NCBI RefSeq assembly: GCF_902826555.1
Contig: NZ_CADEFI010000011.1
Span: 22,308 to 86,307 of the forward strand
Source of the DNA: an uncultured Hyphomicrobium sp.
Lineage (GTDB): Bacteria; Pseudomonadota; Alphaproteobacteria; Rhizobiales; Hyphomicrobiaceae
Length of the DNA stretch: 64,000 nt
Direction of reading: 5' to 3'
In this document: positions 31,008 through 38,616 of the stretch, piece by piece
Numbering within the stretch: position 1 is the first letter of the stretch
Layout of the letters: the number at the start of each line of letters is the position of its first letter
Notes under the pieces: model-generated
The model's database searches: none
Told to the model about the DNA's origin: nothing
The model's input: only the letters and a program-made list of their open reading frames with translations
Position numbers and translations under genes: made by a program

Positions 31008-32792
31008 ATGATTCCCGAGCGCGCCCTCATCGAACGCCAGCTCGACACGATTTTCGCGTCGGAGGACTTTGTGTCGGCGCCGAAGATGCGGTCCCTTCTG
31101 CGCTATCTCGTCGATGCGACGCTCGCAGGCGATGCCGAGCGGCTCAAGGGGTACACGATCGGCGTTGACGTGTTCGAGCGAAGCGCGGAGTTCGATCCCG
31201 GAACGGACCCAATCGTGAGGGTGCAGGCCGGACGTCTGCGCAAGCTCCTCGAAACCTACTACCGCACGAGCGGCCGGGACGATCCGGTGCGAATCGAGAT
31301 CCCCAGGGGCGGCTACACCGTCTCGCTGCTCACCGGCCACGCCCAGCCGGAGGCGGATCAGGCCGGAACGGGTAATGAGACGGACCCCGTAGAGGCGGTT
31401 CTCGAAATGTCCCGACCCTGGGCACGTGCGGGTCATTTTCCGCTGCTCCTGCTGGCTGCCGGATCGGTGCTGGCGTTGCTCCTGTTCTTTGGGATTCGAT
31501 CTTTCGACCGCGCCGGTGCTCCAGCCGAGATCGGCACGCAGGCGGCAGATCCCGCACCCGTAAGCGACGCCATCACGCTCGCTATTCTTCCATTCACGGA
31601 CATGTCGCGCGACACATCGAATGCCTCTTTCGCCGACGGTCTGACGGACGCACTCACGACTGCGCTTGCGCGGGCAAAATCCATTTCGCTCGCTTCGCGC
31701 ACGTCTGCCTTCCAGTATCGGGAGGCGACCGACCTTCGCCGCGTCGGCCGCGAGCTGGGCGTGCGCTTCATCGTGGAAGGCGCCATGCAGCGCCACGGCG
31801 AGCAGATCCGTATCAACGTGCAGCTCATCGATGCCGAGACGGATGCCCACATCTGGGCGCAGGAATTCAATCGAGTGCTCGGAAACGAGTTTGCCGTGCA
31901 GAGCGAGTTGGTCACCACGCTTGCGGCCGAGCTTCGCCCCCAACTCTACAATGCCTTCAAGCGGACCATGCGAGGCCGGCCCGCTCGACCGGAGACGGCC
32001 TGGCAGCTCTACATGCGTTCCACCTGGGTGCCGGGCGAGGCGCGAAACAGCCTCGCCTGGGAGAAGGAACGCGTGGCGTTTGCGACCAGGGCCGTCAATC
32101 TGGATCCGAACCTCGGTCAGGCCCATTCCGTGCTCGCCGACAAGCTCGCCTATCTCGCGACCGTGGACCCGCCTTCCGACACGGACGAAGCACGCACATC
32201 GGCCCAACTTCACGCACGGCGCGCGCTGGATCTCGCGGCGAGTGACGCCGACGTGCTCTTCAACCTGTCTATTCACTATTGGCATTCGGGGCGGATCGCC
32301 GAGTCGCTCGAGGCGACACGGCGGACGCTCGAGCTCGATCCCAATCACGTGCTCGCGCGATTTCTCGTGATGGCAGTCCCCTATACCTGCTCGCAAGCGC
32401 CCCAGGGGGTCATCGACAGTCTTTTGGCCTTCGATGCGAACCTCTCGCCCGACAATCCCGTGCGCTGGCTGACATGGCACTGGATCAGTCTGCTCTATCT
32501 CAACACCGGCGATTTTACGCGTGCGCTCGAGGCTTCACGGCGGTCGGATCAGGTTTTTCGCACCCCGAATACGACCTACCTCCTGGCCGCGCTTCTCGTG
32601 CAGAACGGAGAGACACAAGAGGCCATCGAGAAGATTGCAAACCAAGGCGAGAACTGGCCGAACCTCGACGCGCGCCACTATGCCGACGTCACCATTCGAC
32701 GGCGCTGCAAGGACGCGCCTCGGGCCGAGTTCATCCACCGCATTTTCAGCGCTCTCGCCGATGCCATCGATGCGAACCGGCGCGGCGGCTAG
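31008..32792 (+). CDS. Membrane protein with FlgO/TolB-N-like domain and TPR repeats
   Basis: 594 residues. Residues 1-105 form a conserved cytosolic N-terminal module (SAPKMRSLLRYLVDATLAG, LKGYTIGVDVFER, PIVRVQAGRLRKLLETYY, IPRGGYTV). One transmembrane helix follows (about 145-165). Then comes an FlgO/TolB-N-like domain (LAILPFTDMS, FADGLTDALTTALA, GVRFIVEGAMQRHGEQIRI) and C-terminal TPR helices (DLAASDADVLFNLSIHYWHSG, LELDPNHVLARFLVM). Such proteins often carry a cyclase or DNA-binding head; here the head is the short module alone, which may bind DNA or a partner. Function is unknown, and it is probably a sensor or scaffold. Confidence 0.78.
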   Translation: MIPERALIERQLDTIFASEDFVSAPKMRSLLRYLVDATLAGDAERLKGYTIGVDVFERSAEFDPGTDPIVRVQAGRLRKLLETYYRTSGRDDPVRIEIPRGGYTVSLLTGHAQPEADQAGTGNETDPVEAVLEMSRPWARAGHFPLLLLAAGSVLALLLFFGIRSFDRAGAPAEIGTQAADPAPVSDAITLAILPFTDMSRDTSNASFADGLTDALTTALARAKSISLASRTSAFQYREATDLRRVGRELGVRFIVEGAMQRHGEQIRINVQLIDAETDAHIWAQEFNRVLGNEFAVQSELVTTLAAELRPQLYNAFKRTMRGRPARPETAWQLYMRSTWVPGEARNSLAWEKERVAFATRAVNLDPNLGQAHSVLADKLAYLATVDPPSDTDEARTSAQLHARRALDLAASDADVLFNLSIHYWHSGRIAESLEATRRTLELDPNHVLARFLVMAVPYTCSQAPQGVIDSLLAFDANLSPDNPVRWLTWHWISLLYLNTGDFTRALEASRRSDQVFRTPNTTYLLAALLVQNGETQEAIEKIANQGENWPNLDARHYADVTIRRRCKDAPRAEFIHRIFSALADAIDANRRGG

Positions 32793-32807
32793 GAGCGACT
32801 GCCGGCG

Positions 32808-33170
32808 TCAGCTTCCGGACCTGGTGCCACTCGACGCCCGACCGGCGAGAACAATCCGGGTGCGCGAGGTGATGGCCACCCTCACCTCGTCCGGTTGCTC
32901 CGATACCGCCGTCGCAATGGCGCGCAACGAATGGCGCGTCTGGTGCAATTGATCGACAAGAGACAGAACGATCGGCAAGCTCTCGTGCCCGAGGCCCATG
33001 CCGTAGTGCAGATCGCAGACCAGCCCGATGCGGGCCTCGTCGACATCGTCGAACAGGTAGCCGCCGGCATTCTTCGTCTGCGGTTGGATCAGGCCAAGCT
33101 CGATCCAACGGTGGAGCACACCGACTTCGAGCTGCTTCACGCGTGCACAAAGCTCATGTTCCGTAATCAT
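32808..33170 (-). CDS. cbpM: CbpM-like chaperone modulatory protein
   Basis: 120 residues, MerR-like helical protein: ELCARVKQLEVGVLHRWIELGLIQP is the winged-helix-like opening of CbpM and VDEARIGLVCDLHYGMGLGHESLP its second half. CbpM binds the J domain of CbpA and restrains it. The ATG overlaps the cbpA stop by four bases (ATGA), so the two are translationally coupled, the standard cbpA-cbpM arrangement. The final 20 residues are Ser/Arg/Gly-rich. Confidence 0.85.
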   Translation of the reverse strand: MITEHELCARVKQLEVGVLHRWIELGLIQPQTKNAGGYLFDDVDEARIGLVCDLHYGMGLGHESLPIVLSLVDQLHQTRHSLRAIATAVSEQPDEVRVAITSRTRIVLAGRASSGTRSGS

Positions 33171-34102
33171 GTCCGACCTCCACGTTCTTGCCGGGGATGC
33201 TGCGGATGGCGCGCCTCCCAGTCCGCCATGAAGGCCGCGAGCTCGTCGTCTGGGTTCTCCGGCGGCACGATGGCGAGCTCGATCAGGTGATCGCCGCGGG
33301 CGCCGGCCTTGTCGCGCGGCACACCCTTGTTGCGCAAGCGCAGCGCCGTCTTGCTCTTGGCGCCCTTGGGAACCTTGACGTCAACCGGACCGTCGACCGT
33401 GTCGACCCGAACCTTGGCGCCGTTCAGGGCCTCTCCGAGCGTGACCGGCAGGACGGAATGGACGTCGAAGCCGTCGCGGCGGAATTCATCGTGCGGCAGG
33501 ACCTGGACTTCGACATAGGCGTCGCCCGGCGGTTCGCCACCTGATCCCGGGCGGCCCTGCCCTTTGAGACGCAGGAGCTGGCCTTCGCGAAAGCCGGCGG
33601 GGATCTCGATGTCGAGTGTCTTGCCGTCGGGCATCGCTACCGTTTTTCGCGCGCCGTTGATGGCGTCGAGGAATTCGACCGGGAGCGTGTAATGCACGTC
33701 GGCTCCTTGCGCGCGAACCTGTTCGCCACCGCGGCCACGGTTGCGAAACAGGTCGGCGAACATATCCTCCGCATCGAACGCGTCGTCGGCGGCGCCGGCG
33801 CCGAAGGGTGCGCGGCGGTGGTAGCGCATGTTGGGATCGGCCTCGGCGTACTCGCGATAGTAGCGCCGCTGTGGCATCTCCGCTCCGCTGTCATCGATCT
33901 CGCCGGCATCAAACCGCTTGCGCTTCTCGACATCGCCCAGGATGTCGTTTGCGGCCGCGATCTCTTTGAAGCGGCGCTCGGCCTCGGCGTTGCCCGGATT
34001 GAGGTCGGGGTGGGTTTCCTTGGCGAGCTTGCGGTAGGCCTTGCGGATGTCGTCCTGCGAGGCGCTCCGATCAACTCCCAGTATTTTGTAGGGATCCGCC
34101 AT
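33167..34102 (-). CDS. cbpA: CbpA-type DnaJ co-chaperone
   Basis: 311 residues: J domain with HPD in KETHPDLNPGN, a Tyr/Arg/Asp-rich linker with no zinc-finger Cys repeats, then the two DnaJ C-terminal substrate-binding barrels (VEFLDAINGARKTVAMPDGKT; LPVTLGEALNGAKVRVDTVDG). Lack of the zinc domain makes it CbpA-like rather than DnaJ. It stimulates DnaK and may bind curved DNA. The ATG at 34102 is used; a GTG three bases earlier is possible. cbpM follows, overlapping by four bases. Confidence 0.9.
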   Translation of the reverse strand: MADPYKILGVDRSASQDDIRKAYRKLAKETHPDLNPGNAEAERRFKEIAAANDILGDVEKRKRFDAGEIDDSGAEMPQRRYYREYAEADPNMRYHRRAPFGAGAADDAFDAEDMFADLFRNRGRGGEQVRAQGADVHYTLPVEFLDAINGARKTVAMPDGKTLDIEIPAGFREGQLLRLKGQGRPGSGGEPPGDAYVEVQVLPHDEFRRDGFDVHSVLPVTLGEALNGAKVRVDTVDGPVDVKVPKGAKSKTALRLRNKGVPRDKAGARGDHLIELAIVPPENPDDELAAFMADWEARHPQHPRQERGGRT

Positions 34103-34279
34103 CACTTGCCACGAATTGAACGATGAACGCCATCGAACTTACAGCCTCAAGCTTCCGTTGGAGATTATTTTTTGCTTCCGCTGAAAAATACAGCTCGACG
34201 CCCTTTTCTGTCATTTGCAGGATAATAGTAAGCCTATGCTTTTCCGTGTTCGATAATCCACAGCGATCCTCATTCGACT

Positions 34280-34296
34280 GATGACTAGTAGTCATC
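34280..34296. promoter_or_regulatory. Perfect 17-bp palindrome upstream of the GntR gene, candidate operator
   Basis: GATGACT, AGT, AGTCATC: seven-base arms with a three-base centre, 76 bp before the GntR start codon, in an AT-rich region without another gene. GntR/HutC regulators bind such short dyads and often control themselves. No T-run follows, so it is not a terminator. Confidence 0.4.
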
Positions 34297-34371
34297 GTCA
34301 GCAACACACCTTATATCCCTACCTAAGTCGTTTGCTTGCGTCGCTGGGCTAGCAATATCACGGGGGATAGC

Positions 34372-35088
34372 ATGCCAAGTGTCGAAGCGAGGTTATTGGC
34401 GCGGCCGCTTTATATGCAGGTCCGCGATGTTCTTGTTCATCGTATCGCCGAAGGAAACTGGAAGCCTGGTGCATCGTTGCCAAACGAAACACTTTTGGCT
34501 CAGGAACTTGGAATCAGCATCGGGACAGTCCGCAAAGCCCTTGATATTATGGAGGATGAGCGGATTGTAACGCGTCGACAGGGGCGCGGAACATTTGTCA
34601 GCGATTTTTCGACTCAACCGCATTTGTTTTCTAGTTTTTTCAAACGGGACGGGGCGCCCGTGATTCCTGAAAAGCGCAGAAAGTCAGTATCCAGAATTTG
34701 CGCGAACGAAGAAGTCGCTTCGCGGCTCGGGCTCAAGATCAACGACGAAGTCATCGAGATGGAGCGCGTACATTTTCACGGCCAAAAGCCTTTCTTGACA
34801 GAAATAGCTAGGTTTCCAGCGCACCTGTTCAAGACTTTGCCCGAGGACATAACGCGGTATCGTATTTCCGTTCTGGCTCAACACAATGGCATCATTGTCG
34901 GCTACGCCGAGGAGGTTGTCACCGCCGCGCCCGCATCGGCGACGGATGCGATAGACCTAGAAGTTCCGGAGAAGACTCCACTGATCTGCCTGGACCGCAT
35001 TGTCTACTCCGACCGTGGAGAACCGCTCGAATGGAGATTGGCTCGATCTTTCACGCGTCATGAGCGCTTCGTCGTCAGATATCAATAG
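34372..35088 (+). CDS. GntR-family (HutC/UTRA type) transcriptional regulator
   Basis: 238 residues. The N-terminal winged helix is clear: ARPLYMQVRDVLVHRIAEG, WKPGASLPNETLLAQELGIS, GTVRKALDIMEDERIVTRRQ, GRGTFVSD. The C-terminal UTRA domain runs from ASRLGLKINDEVIEMERVHF to PLEWRLARSFTRHERF, where small-molecule effectors bind. GGGGGA lies five bases before the ATG. The gene and its upstream region are visibly AT-richer than the flanks, with many A/T third positions, suggesting horizontal arrival. The neighbouring catabolic operon it would control is missing, so its target is unknown. Confidence 0.9.
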   Translation: MPSVEARLLARPLYMQVRDVLVHRIAEGNWKPGASLPNETLLAQELGISIGTVRKALDIMEDERIVTRRQGRGTFVSDFSTQPHLFSSFFKRDGAPVIPEKRRKSVSRICANEEVASRLGLKINDEVIEMERVHFHGQKPFLTEIARFPAHLFKTLPEDITRYRISVLAQHNGIIVGYAEEVVTAAPASATDAIDLEVPEKTPLICLDRIVYSDRGEPLEWRLARSFTRHERFVVRYQ

Positions 35089-35122
35089 GCGCGACATGCG
35101 CCTTCACCAGGACGAGATCTCA

Positions 35123-35347
35123 ATGAAAAATCATTATGACTGCGACGGCGCTGCCGAATCCCAGGATTCCGTAACCCGAGATTCGGTAACTCGAGCCAGG
35201 GGGCTTGCACGCCTTCTCATCTATGCACTTTTGGACGCCACCGATCTGGGCTCGGGCCGAACAGCGAAGTCCGTTCGCACGGCGATCGACCAGTTGAAGG
35301 CGGAATATGGGCTCAAGGATCATGAGATCCTCCAGCACCCCGGCTGA
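35123..35347 (+). CDS. Small hypothetical protein after the GntR gene
   Basis: 74 residues. A polar N-terminus contains a tandem five-residue repeat (DSVTR twice, encoded by a 15-bp near-duplicate). A helical part follows (RLLIYALLDATDLGSG, then AKSVRTAIDQLKAEYGLKDHEIL). ATG at 35096 would add nine residues. The AGGACGAG before 35123 favours the shorter form. It follows the GntR gene at 34 bp, with the same AT-rich composition in its first half. I recognise no family. Confidence 0.5.
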   Translation: MKNHYDCDGAAESQDSVTRDSVTRARGLARLLIYALLDATDLGSGRTAKSVRTAIDQLKAEYGLKDHEILQHPG

Positions 35348-35567
35348 CCAAGCGCGATTATCCAAAGCCTCGTGCATAGCTGGTGCGCGACACCACTTGG
35401 CGTTTCAGCTCGGCGACGGGCGGCACGCTGGCCACGTCCATGTTCGGCCGGGTGAAACGCTCCTTCAGCCGGGTTCGTAGAGATGTCCGGCAAAACTCGG
35501 ATCGCCGGTTTTGCGGTCGCTGACAAAGATCTGCACGCTCGTGCCCCGTCGCTCCGCCCGCTGCGGC

Positions 35568-35786
35568 TCATTCGCCGCTGCGGCGCTGCTTTCGCGCCCA
35601 GTAGATGGCGAAGACAGCGATCCAGAAGAGGAGCGCGGCGACATCGAGCAGCGTCGAGAGCTCGCGCAGGCTGCGGTTCCAAGGTTGATCGGGAGGACCG
35701 ACGAGCGCGAGGACGCCGACGACGACGCCCACGGCCAAGCAGAGGCCGACGCCAATCCACGCAATTCTGACCGCACGTCTCGTCAT
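35568..35786 (-). CDS. Small two-helix membrane protein
   Basis: 72 residues with two clear hydrophobic helices (about 8-30 and 45-64), a PPDQPW turn between them and a basic C-terminus (RKQRRSGE). This is consistent with a genuine inner-membrane hairpin protein whose ends face the cytosol. No family is recognised. The sequence after its stop on the minus strand is coding-like but frame-broken; see findings. Confidence 0.5.
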   Translation of the reverse strand: MTRRAVRIAWIGVGLCLAVGVVVGVLALVGPPDQPWNRSLRELSTLLDVAALLFWIAVFAIYWARKQRRSGE

Positions 35787-36035
35787 GGCGGCGCCCCAAA
35801 ACTCAGGCCGCTCCCGGCTCGTGGCTCGTAAGCGCGAGCGGCTCGGAGCAACCTAACACGATCGACCAGCCGGCGGAATCCCTCGGCCTGTCCCGGAAAT
35901 TTGCGCCAACTTCCGCAAACTACCGACCGTTAGCGCAAGTGCCCGCCGCCGTGCCCGCTTGCGCCTCAAATCCGCCAGGACGTCCCCGGACAGACGAGAC
36001 CCATGTCAAAGGCAGGTCACGAGCAAGGAGCGGCT

Positions 36036-37445
36036 ATGTCGGACGTCATTCGATCGGCGGGACGGGTGGCGCGCAGCCCCGCGTTCAAGTTCTTTCTCAT
36101 TGCGTTCCTGATCCTGATTTTGCTTATCCCCCTGCTCATCGTGGCGGCGCTGGTGTCCGAGCGGGAAGGGCGCTCGCGCGAGGTGGTCAGCGATGTGGCG
36201 CGCACGTGGGGCGGCACTCAGCAGCTCTCGGGACCTTTCGTCGTGGTGCCTTACATCGTGCGCATCGAATCCAAGGAGGGCGACAAGGTTATCCAGACCA
36301 CGCAGGAGCGGCGCGCCGTTTTCCTGCCCGAAGAGCTTTCGATTGCCGGCGACGGCCGCTCGAACGTGCTCTACCGCTCGATCTTCGACGTCAACGTCTA
36401 CACCGCCAAGCTCACCATCGACGGCAGCTTCGCCGTGCCTGACATGGCGGATGTGGATCCGAACGCGGTCTCCGTGCGCTGGCGGGATGCGCTGTTCGTC
36501 TTGGCCCTCAGCGACGTCGCGGGCCTCAAGGAGGCCGCAAGCCTGACCGTGAACGGGCAGGAAACGCTGCCGTTCTCGCCCAGCGCCGGCCTTCCCGGCA
36601 TCTACACGAGCGGCATGCACGCGAAACTTGCAGGCGCCTCCTCGATCATCGAGGGCGAGACCCCGCCCAAGGCGTTCCGCTTTCACGCCGATCTTCACTT
36701 CTCAGGATCGGGCGCGCTCGCGTTCGCTCCGACGGCCCGCGAAACGAAGGTCGCCCTCACGTCCGATTGGCCGCATCCGAGCTTCACCGGCGCGTTTCTG
36801 CCGATCGAGCGAGAGGTGAAAGCCGATGGCTTCTCCGCAAAATGGCGCGTGCCGCATCTCGCCCGCAGCGTGCCCAATGGGTGGATGCTGTCGGACGGCG
36901 GCCTGGACCGTTTCCAGCCGCACCTGTTCGGCGTGACGTTCTATCAGCCCGTCGATTTCTACGATCTCGTCACGCGGGCTGTGAAATACGGCATTCTCTT
37001 TCTGGCCGTCGGCTTCATGGGCGTGTTCGTGCTCGAGCTCCTGTCCGAGAAGCGCGTCCATTCCGTGCAGTATCTCTTCGTCGGCATCGCAATGGTGTTC
37101 TTCTACGTCCTCCTGCTCTCGTTTGCCGAGCACATCGGCTTCACGAAAGCCTATCTCATCGCCTCGGCGGCGACGGGCGGCATGCTGGCAACCTATGTTG
37201 CCAAGGCGCTCGACAACACGCGCAGCGGGCTTCTCATGGCCGCGCTGTTCACTCTGCTCTACGGATTCCTCTATCTGATCCTGCAGCTCGAGGACTACGC
37301 GCTGCTCGCGGGTGCGCTGCTCGGCTTCGGAGCGCTGACAGCCGTCATGTTCGCGACCCTCAAGGTGGATTGGTCGGGGCTGGGCGGCCCGACCTCCGAC
37401 GACGTTTCCCCCGTGTCGGACAGCGTTCAAACGAACGTGGTATGA
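36036..37445 (+). CDS. creD: CreD-family inner membrane protein
   Basis: 469 residues. One N-terminal helix (FFLIAFLILILLIPLLIVAAL) is followed by SEREGRSREVVSDVARTWGGTQQLSGP, the CreD signature. A large periplasmic beta-rich domain runs to about residue 305. At the C-terminus about six helices start at VTRAVKYGILFLAVGFMGVFVLE. In enterobacteria CreD is controlled by CreBC and linked to envelope and beta-lactam stress; no creBC is here. The ATG at 36036 has AGGAG six bases upstream, better than one 33 bases earlier. Confidence 0.92.
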   Translation: MSDVIRSAGRVARSPAFKFFLIAFLILILLIPLLIVAALVSEREGRSREVVSDVARTWGGTQQLSGPFVVVPYIVRIESKEGDKVIQTTQERRAVFLPEELSIAGDGRSNVLYRSIFDVNVYTAKLTIDGSFAVPDMADVDPNAVSVRWRDALFVLALSDVAGLKEAASLTVNGQETLPFSPSAGLPGIYTSGMHAKLAGASSIIEGETPPKAFRFHADLHFSGSGALAFAPTARETKVALTSDWPHPSFTGAFLPIEREVKADGFSAKWRVPHLARSVPNGWMLSDGGLDRFQPHLFGVTFYQPVDFYDLVTRAVKYGILFLAVGFMGVFVLELLSEKRVHSVQYLFVGIAMVFFYVLLLSFAEHIGFTKAYLIASAATGGMLATYVAKALDNTRSGLLMAALFTLLYGFLYLILQLEDYALLAGALLGFGALTAVMFATLKVDWSGLGGPTSDDVSPVSDSVQTNVV

Positions 37446-37564
37446 GTTGCGGGCTGGCAACCCGATTCGCAAACCTGAAAGGAGGCCGGCTGCGAAGACC
37501 TGCAATCCAAGAACGGAGCATCGGCGTGCTGCCAGCTTGGGGAAAGTCGCAGGGAGATCAATCA

Positions 37565-38233
37565 ATGAAAATCAAAGCGCTCGCTGCCGAGTTCATCGGC
37601 ACGTTCATGCTCACGGCTTCGGTTCTGGGTGCCGCGTTCTACTCGTTCGGAGCCCCCGCCGGTGCGGCGGGTATTCTCGGAGTGGCGTTCTCGATCGGCA
37701 TCACCGTTCTGGTGCTCGCGCGGTCGATCGGACACATCTCGGGCGGTCATTATAATCCGGCCGTTACCCTGGGACTGGTTGCAGGCGGACGCTTCGAGAT
37801 CGGCGACGCGCTTCCCTACATTGTCGCGCAGTGTCTCGGGGCCATCGCTGCGACCGCCGTATTTGCCACGATCGGCCATGCGCCCGCCACCTACGCGGCG
37901 AACGGGTACGGCAGCCTGTCGATGATCAATGCCAGCCTTTCCAGCGTGCTCATCATCGAAGCGCTGCTGACGGCGTTCTTCCTGATCGTCATCATGGGGG
38001 TAACACGCGCGAGCGCGCCGGCAGGCTTCGCACCGCTCGCCATCGGCCTCACATTGACGGCCATCCATCTGATGTCGATCCCGGTGTCGAACACGTCGGT
38101 CAACCCGGCCCGCAGCCTGGGGCCTGCGCTTTTCGCGGGTGGCGAGGCGCTGTCTCAGCTCTGGGTATTCTGGGCCGCCCCGATCGCGGGCGCCGTGATC
38201 GGCGCGCTCGCGTATCGCTGGCTCGACGAGTAG
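37565..38233 (+). CDS. Aquaporin (MIP family, AqpZ-like)
   Basis: 222 residues, six helices and two half-helices with NPA boxes (HYNPAVTLG and SVNPARSLG). By alignment with E. coli AqpZ the selectivity filter keeps His (IHLMS), Thr and Arg (NTSVNPAR), but the AqpZ Phe43 position is Ile44. The pore may therefore be wider or altered in selectivity. It follows creD by 119 bp in the same direction; a hairpin lies 55 bases after the stop. GlpF-type glycerol facilitators are longer and differ in loop E, so water-type is the better call despite glpK being in the wider neighbourhood. Confidence 0.9.
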   Translation: MKIKALAAEFIGTFMLTASVLGAAFYSFGAPAGAAGILGVAFSIGITVLVLARSIGHISGGHYNPAVTLGLVAGGRFEIGDALPYIVAQCLGAIAATAVFATIGHAPATYAANGYGSLSMINASLSSVLIIEALLTAFFLIVIMGVTRASAPAGFAPLAIGLTLTAIHLMSIPVSNTSVNPARSLGPALFAGGEALSQLWVFWAAPIAGAVIGALAYRWLDE

Positions 38234-38288
38234 AACGTTTCCCGCGCATTGCGGCGAACGCAAAAGACTTTGAAATTGCGCTCAAAAC

Positions 38289-38317
38289 AACGGCTGCCGT
38301 GCAAAACGGCAGCCGTT
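38289..38317. terminator. Terminator-type hairpin after the aquaporin gene
   Basis: A perfect 12-bp stem (AACGGCTGCCGT / ACGGCAGCCGTT) with loop GCAAA, followed only by TTGCC. The stem is very stable; the weak T-run makes the strength uncertain. Confidence 0.6.
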
Positions 38318-38528
38318 TGCCGTGTAAGTGCGACTTTTGAGCAGCAGAAAGTCCCTGTTTTTTCTTGATTTTTATGGGGGCGTGTGCGATTCCGGCTGCG
38401 GCTCGGGCGCAGGGGCTAGACCTTACGCGATCTCATTTGTCCCTTTTCGAGCTTCCAAATTCTGTATTTGCCCGCTTGCGGCATCTGCCATTCCCCTGCG
38501 CTCTCGTCGTCTCGAAGCTGCGCCCGGA

Positions 38529-38559
38529 GACCCACTCAATTCGAATGTGGGTCGCTTTT
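38529..38559 (+). other. Hairpin plus short T-run in the helicase leader
   Basis: GACCCAC, an 11-base A/T-rich loop, GTGGGTC, then GCTTTTC. It ends 58 bases before the helicase start codon. It could be a leader attenuator, the end of a small RNA, or a cold-responsive structure; the sequence alone does not decide. Confidence 0.4.
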
Positions 38560-38616
38560 CCGGTTGCGTGCGCGCGCTCGAGATCAAGAGAGATCGCATG
38601 ATGGAGACTTAGTTTA

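Larger units (their letters stand above)
38234..38616. other. Intergenic region and leader of the RhlE-type helicase gene
   Basis: This 383-bp stretch holds the hairpin at 38289-38317, an AT-rich promoter-like patch at 38355-38380 (CTGTTTTTTCTTGATTTTTA), and a second hairpin at 38529-38553. No tRNA is seen. The stretch between the AT-rich patch and the second hairpin is unexplained and may be a long leader or small RNA. Frames inside it are short and Arg/Ser-rich. Confidence 0.5.

Noticed and set aside
34071-34307. Minus-strand 78-codon frame with MTEKGVELYF text
   Set aside because: It overlaps the start of cbpA on the same strand, has no ribosome site that I can see, and lies across the candidate operator. 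It could be real, but I cannot support it.
38370-38400. GGGGGCG...GATTCC text resembling the 5' end of tmRNA
   Set aside because: No matching 3' end, tRNA-like domain or CCA nearby.
38365-38601. Plus-strand 78-codon frame starting MIFMGACAIPAAARAQ
   Set aside because: It starts like a signal peptide, but the rest is Arg/Ser-rich and crosses the leader hairpin; no ribosome site.
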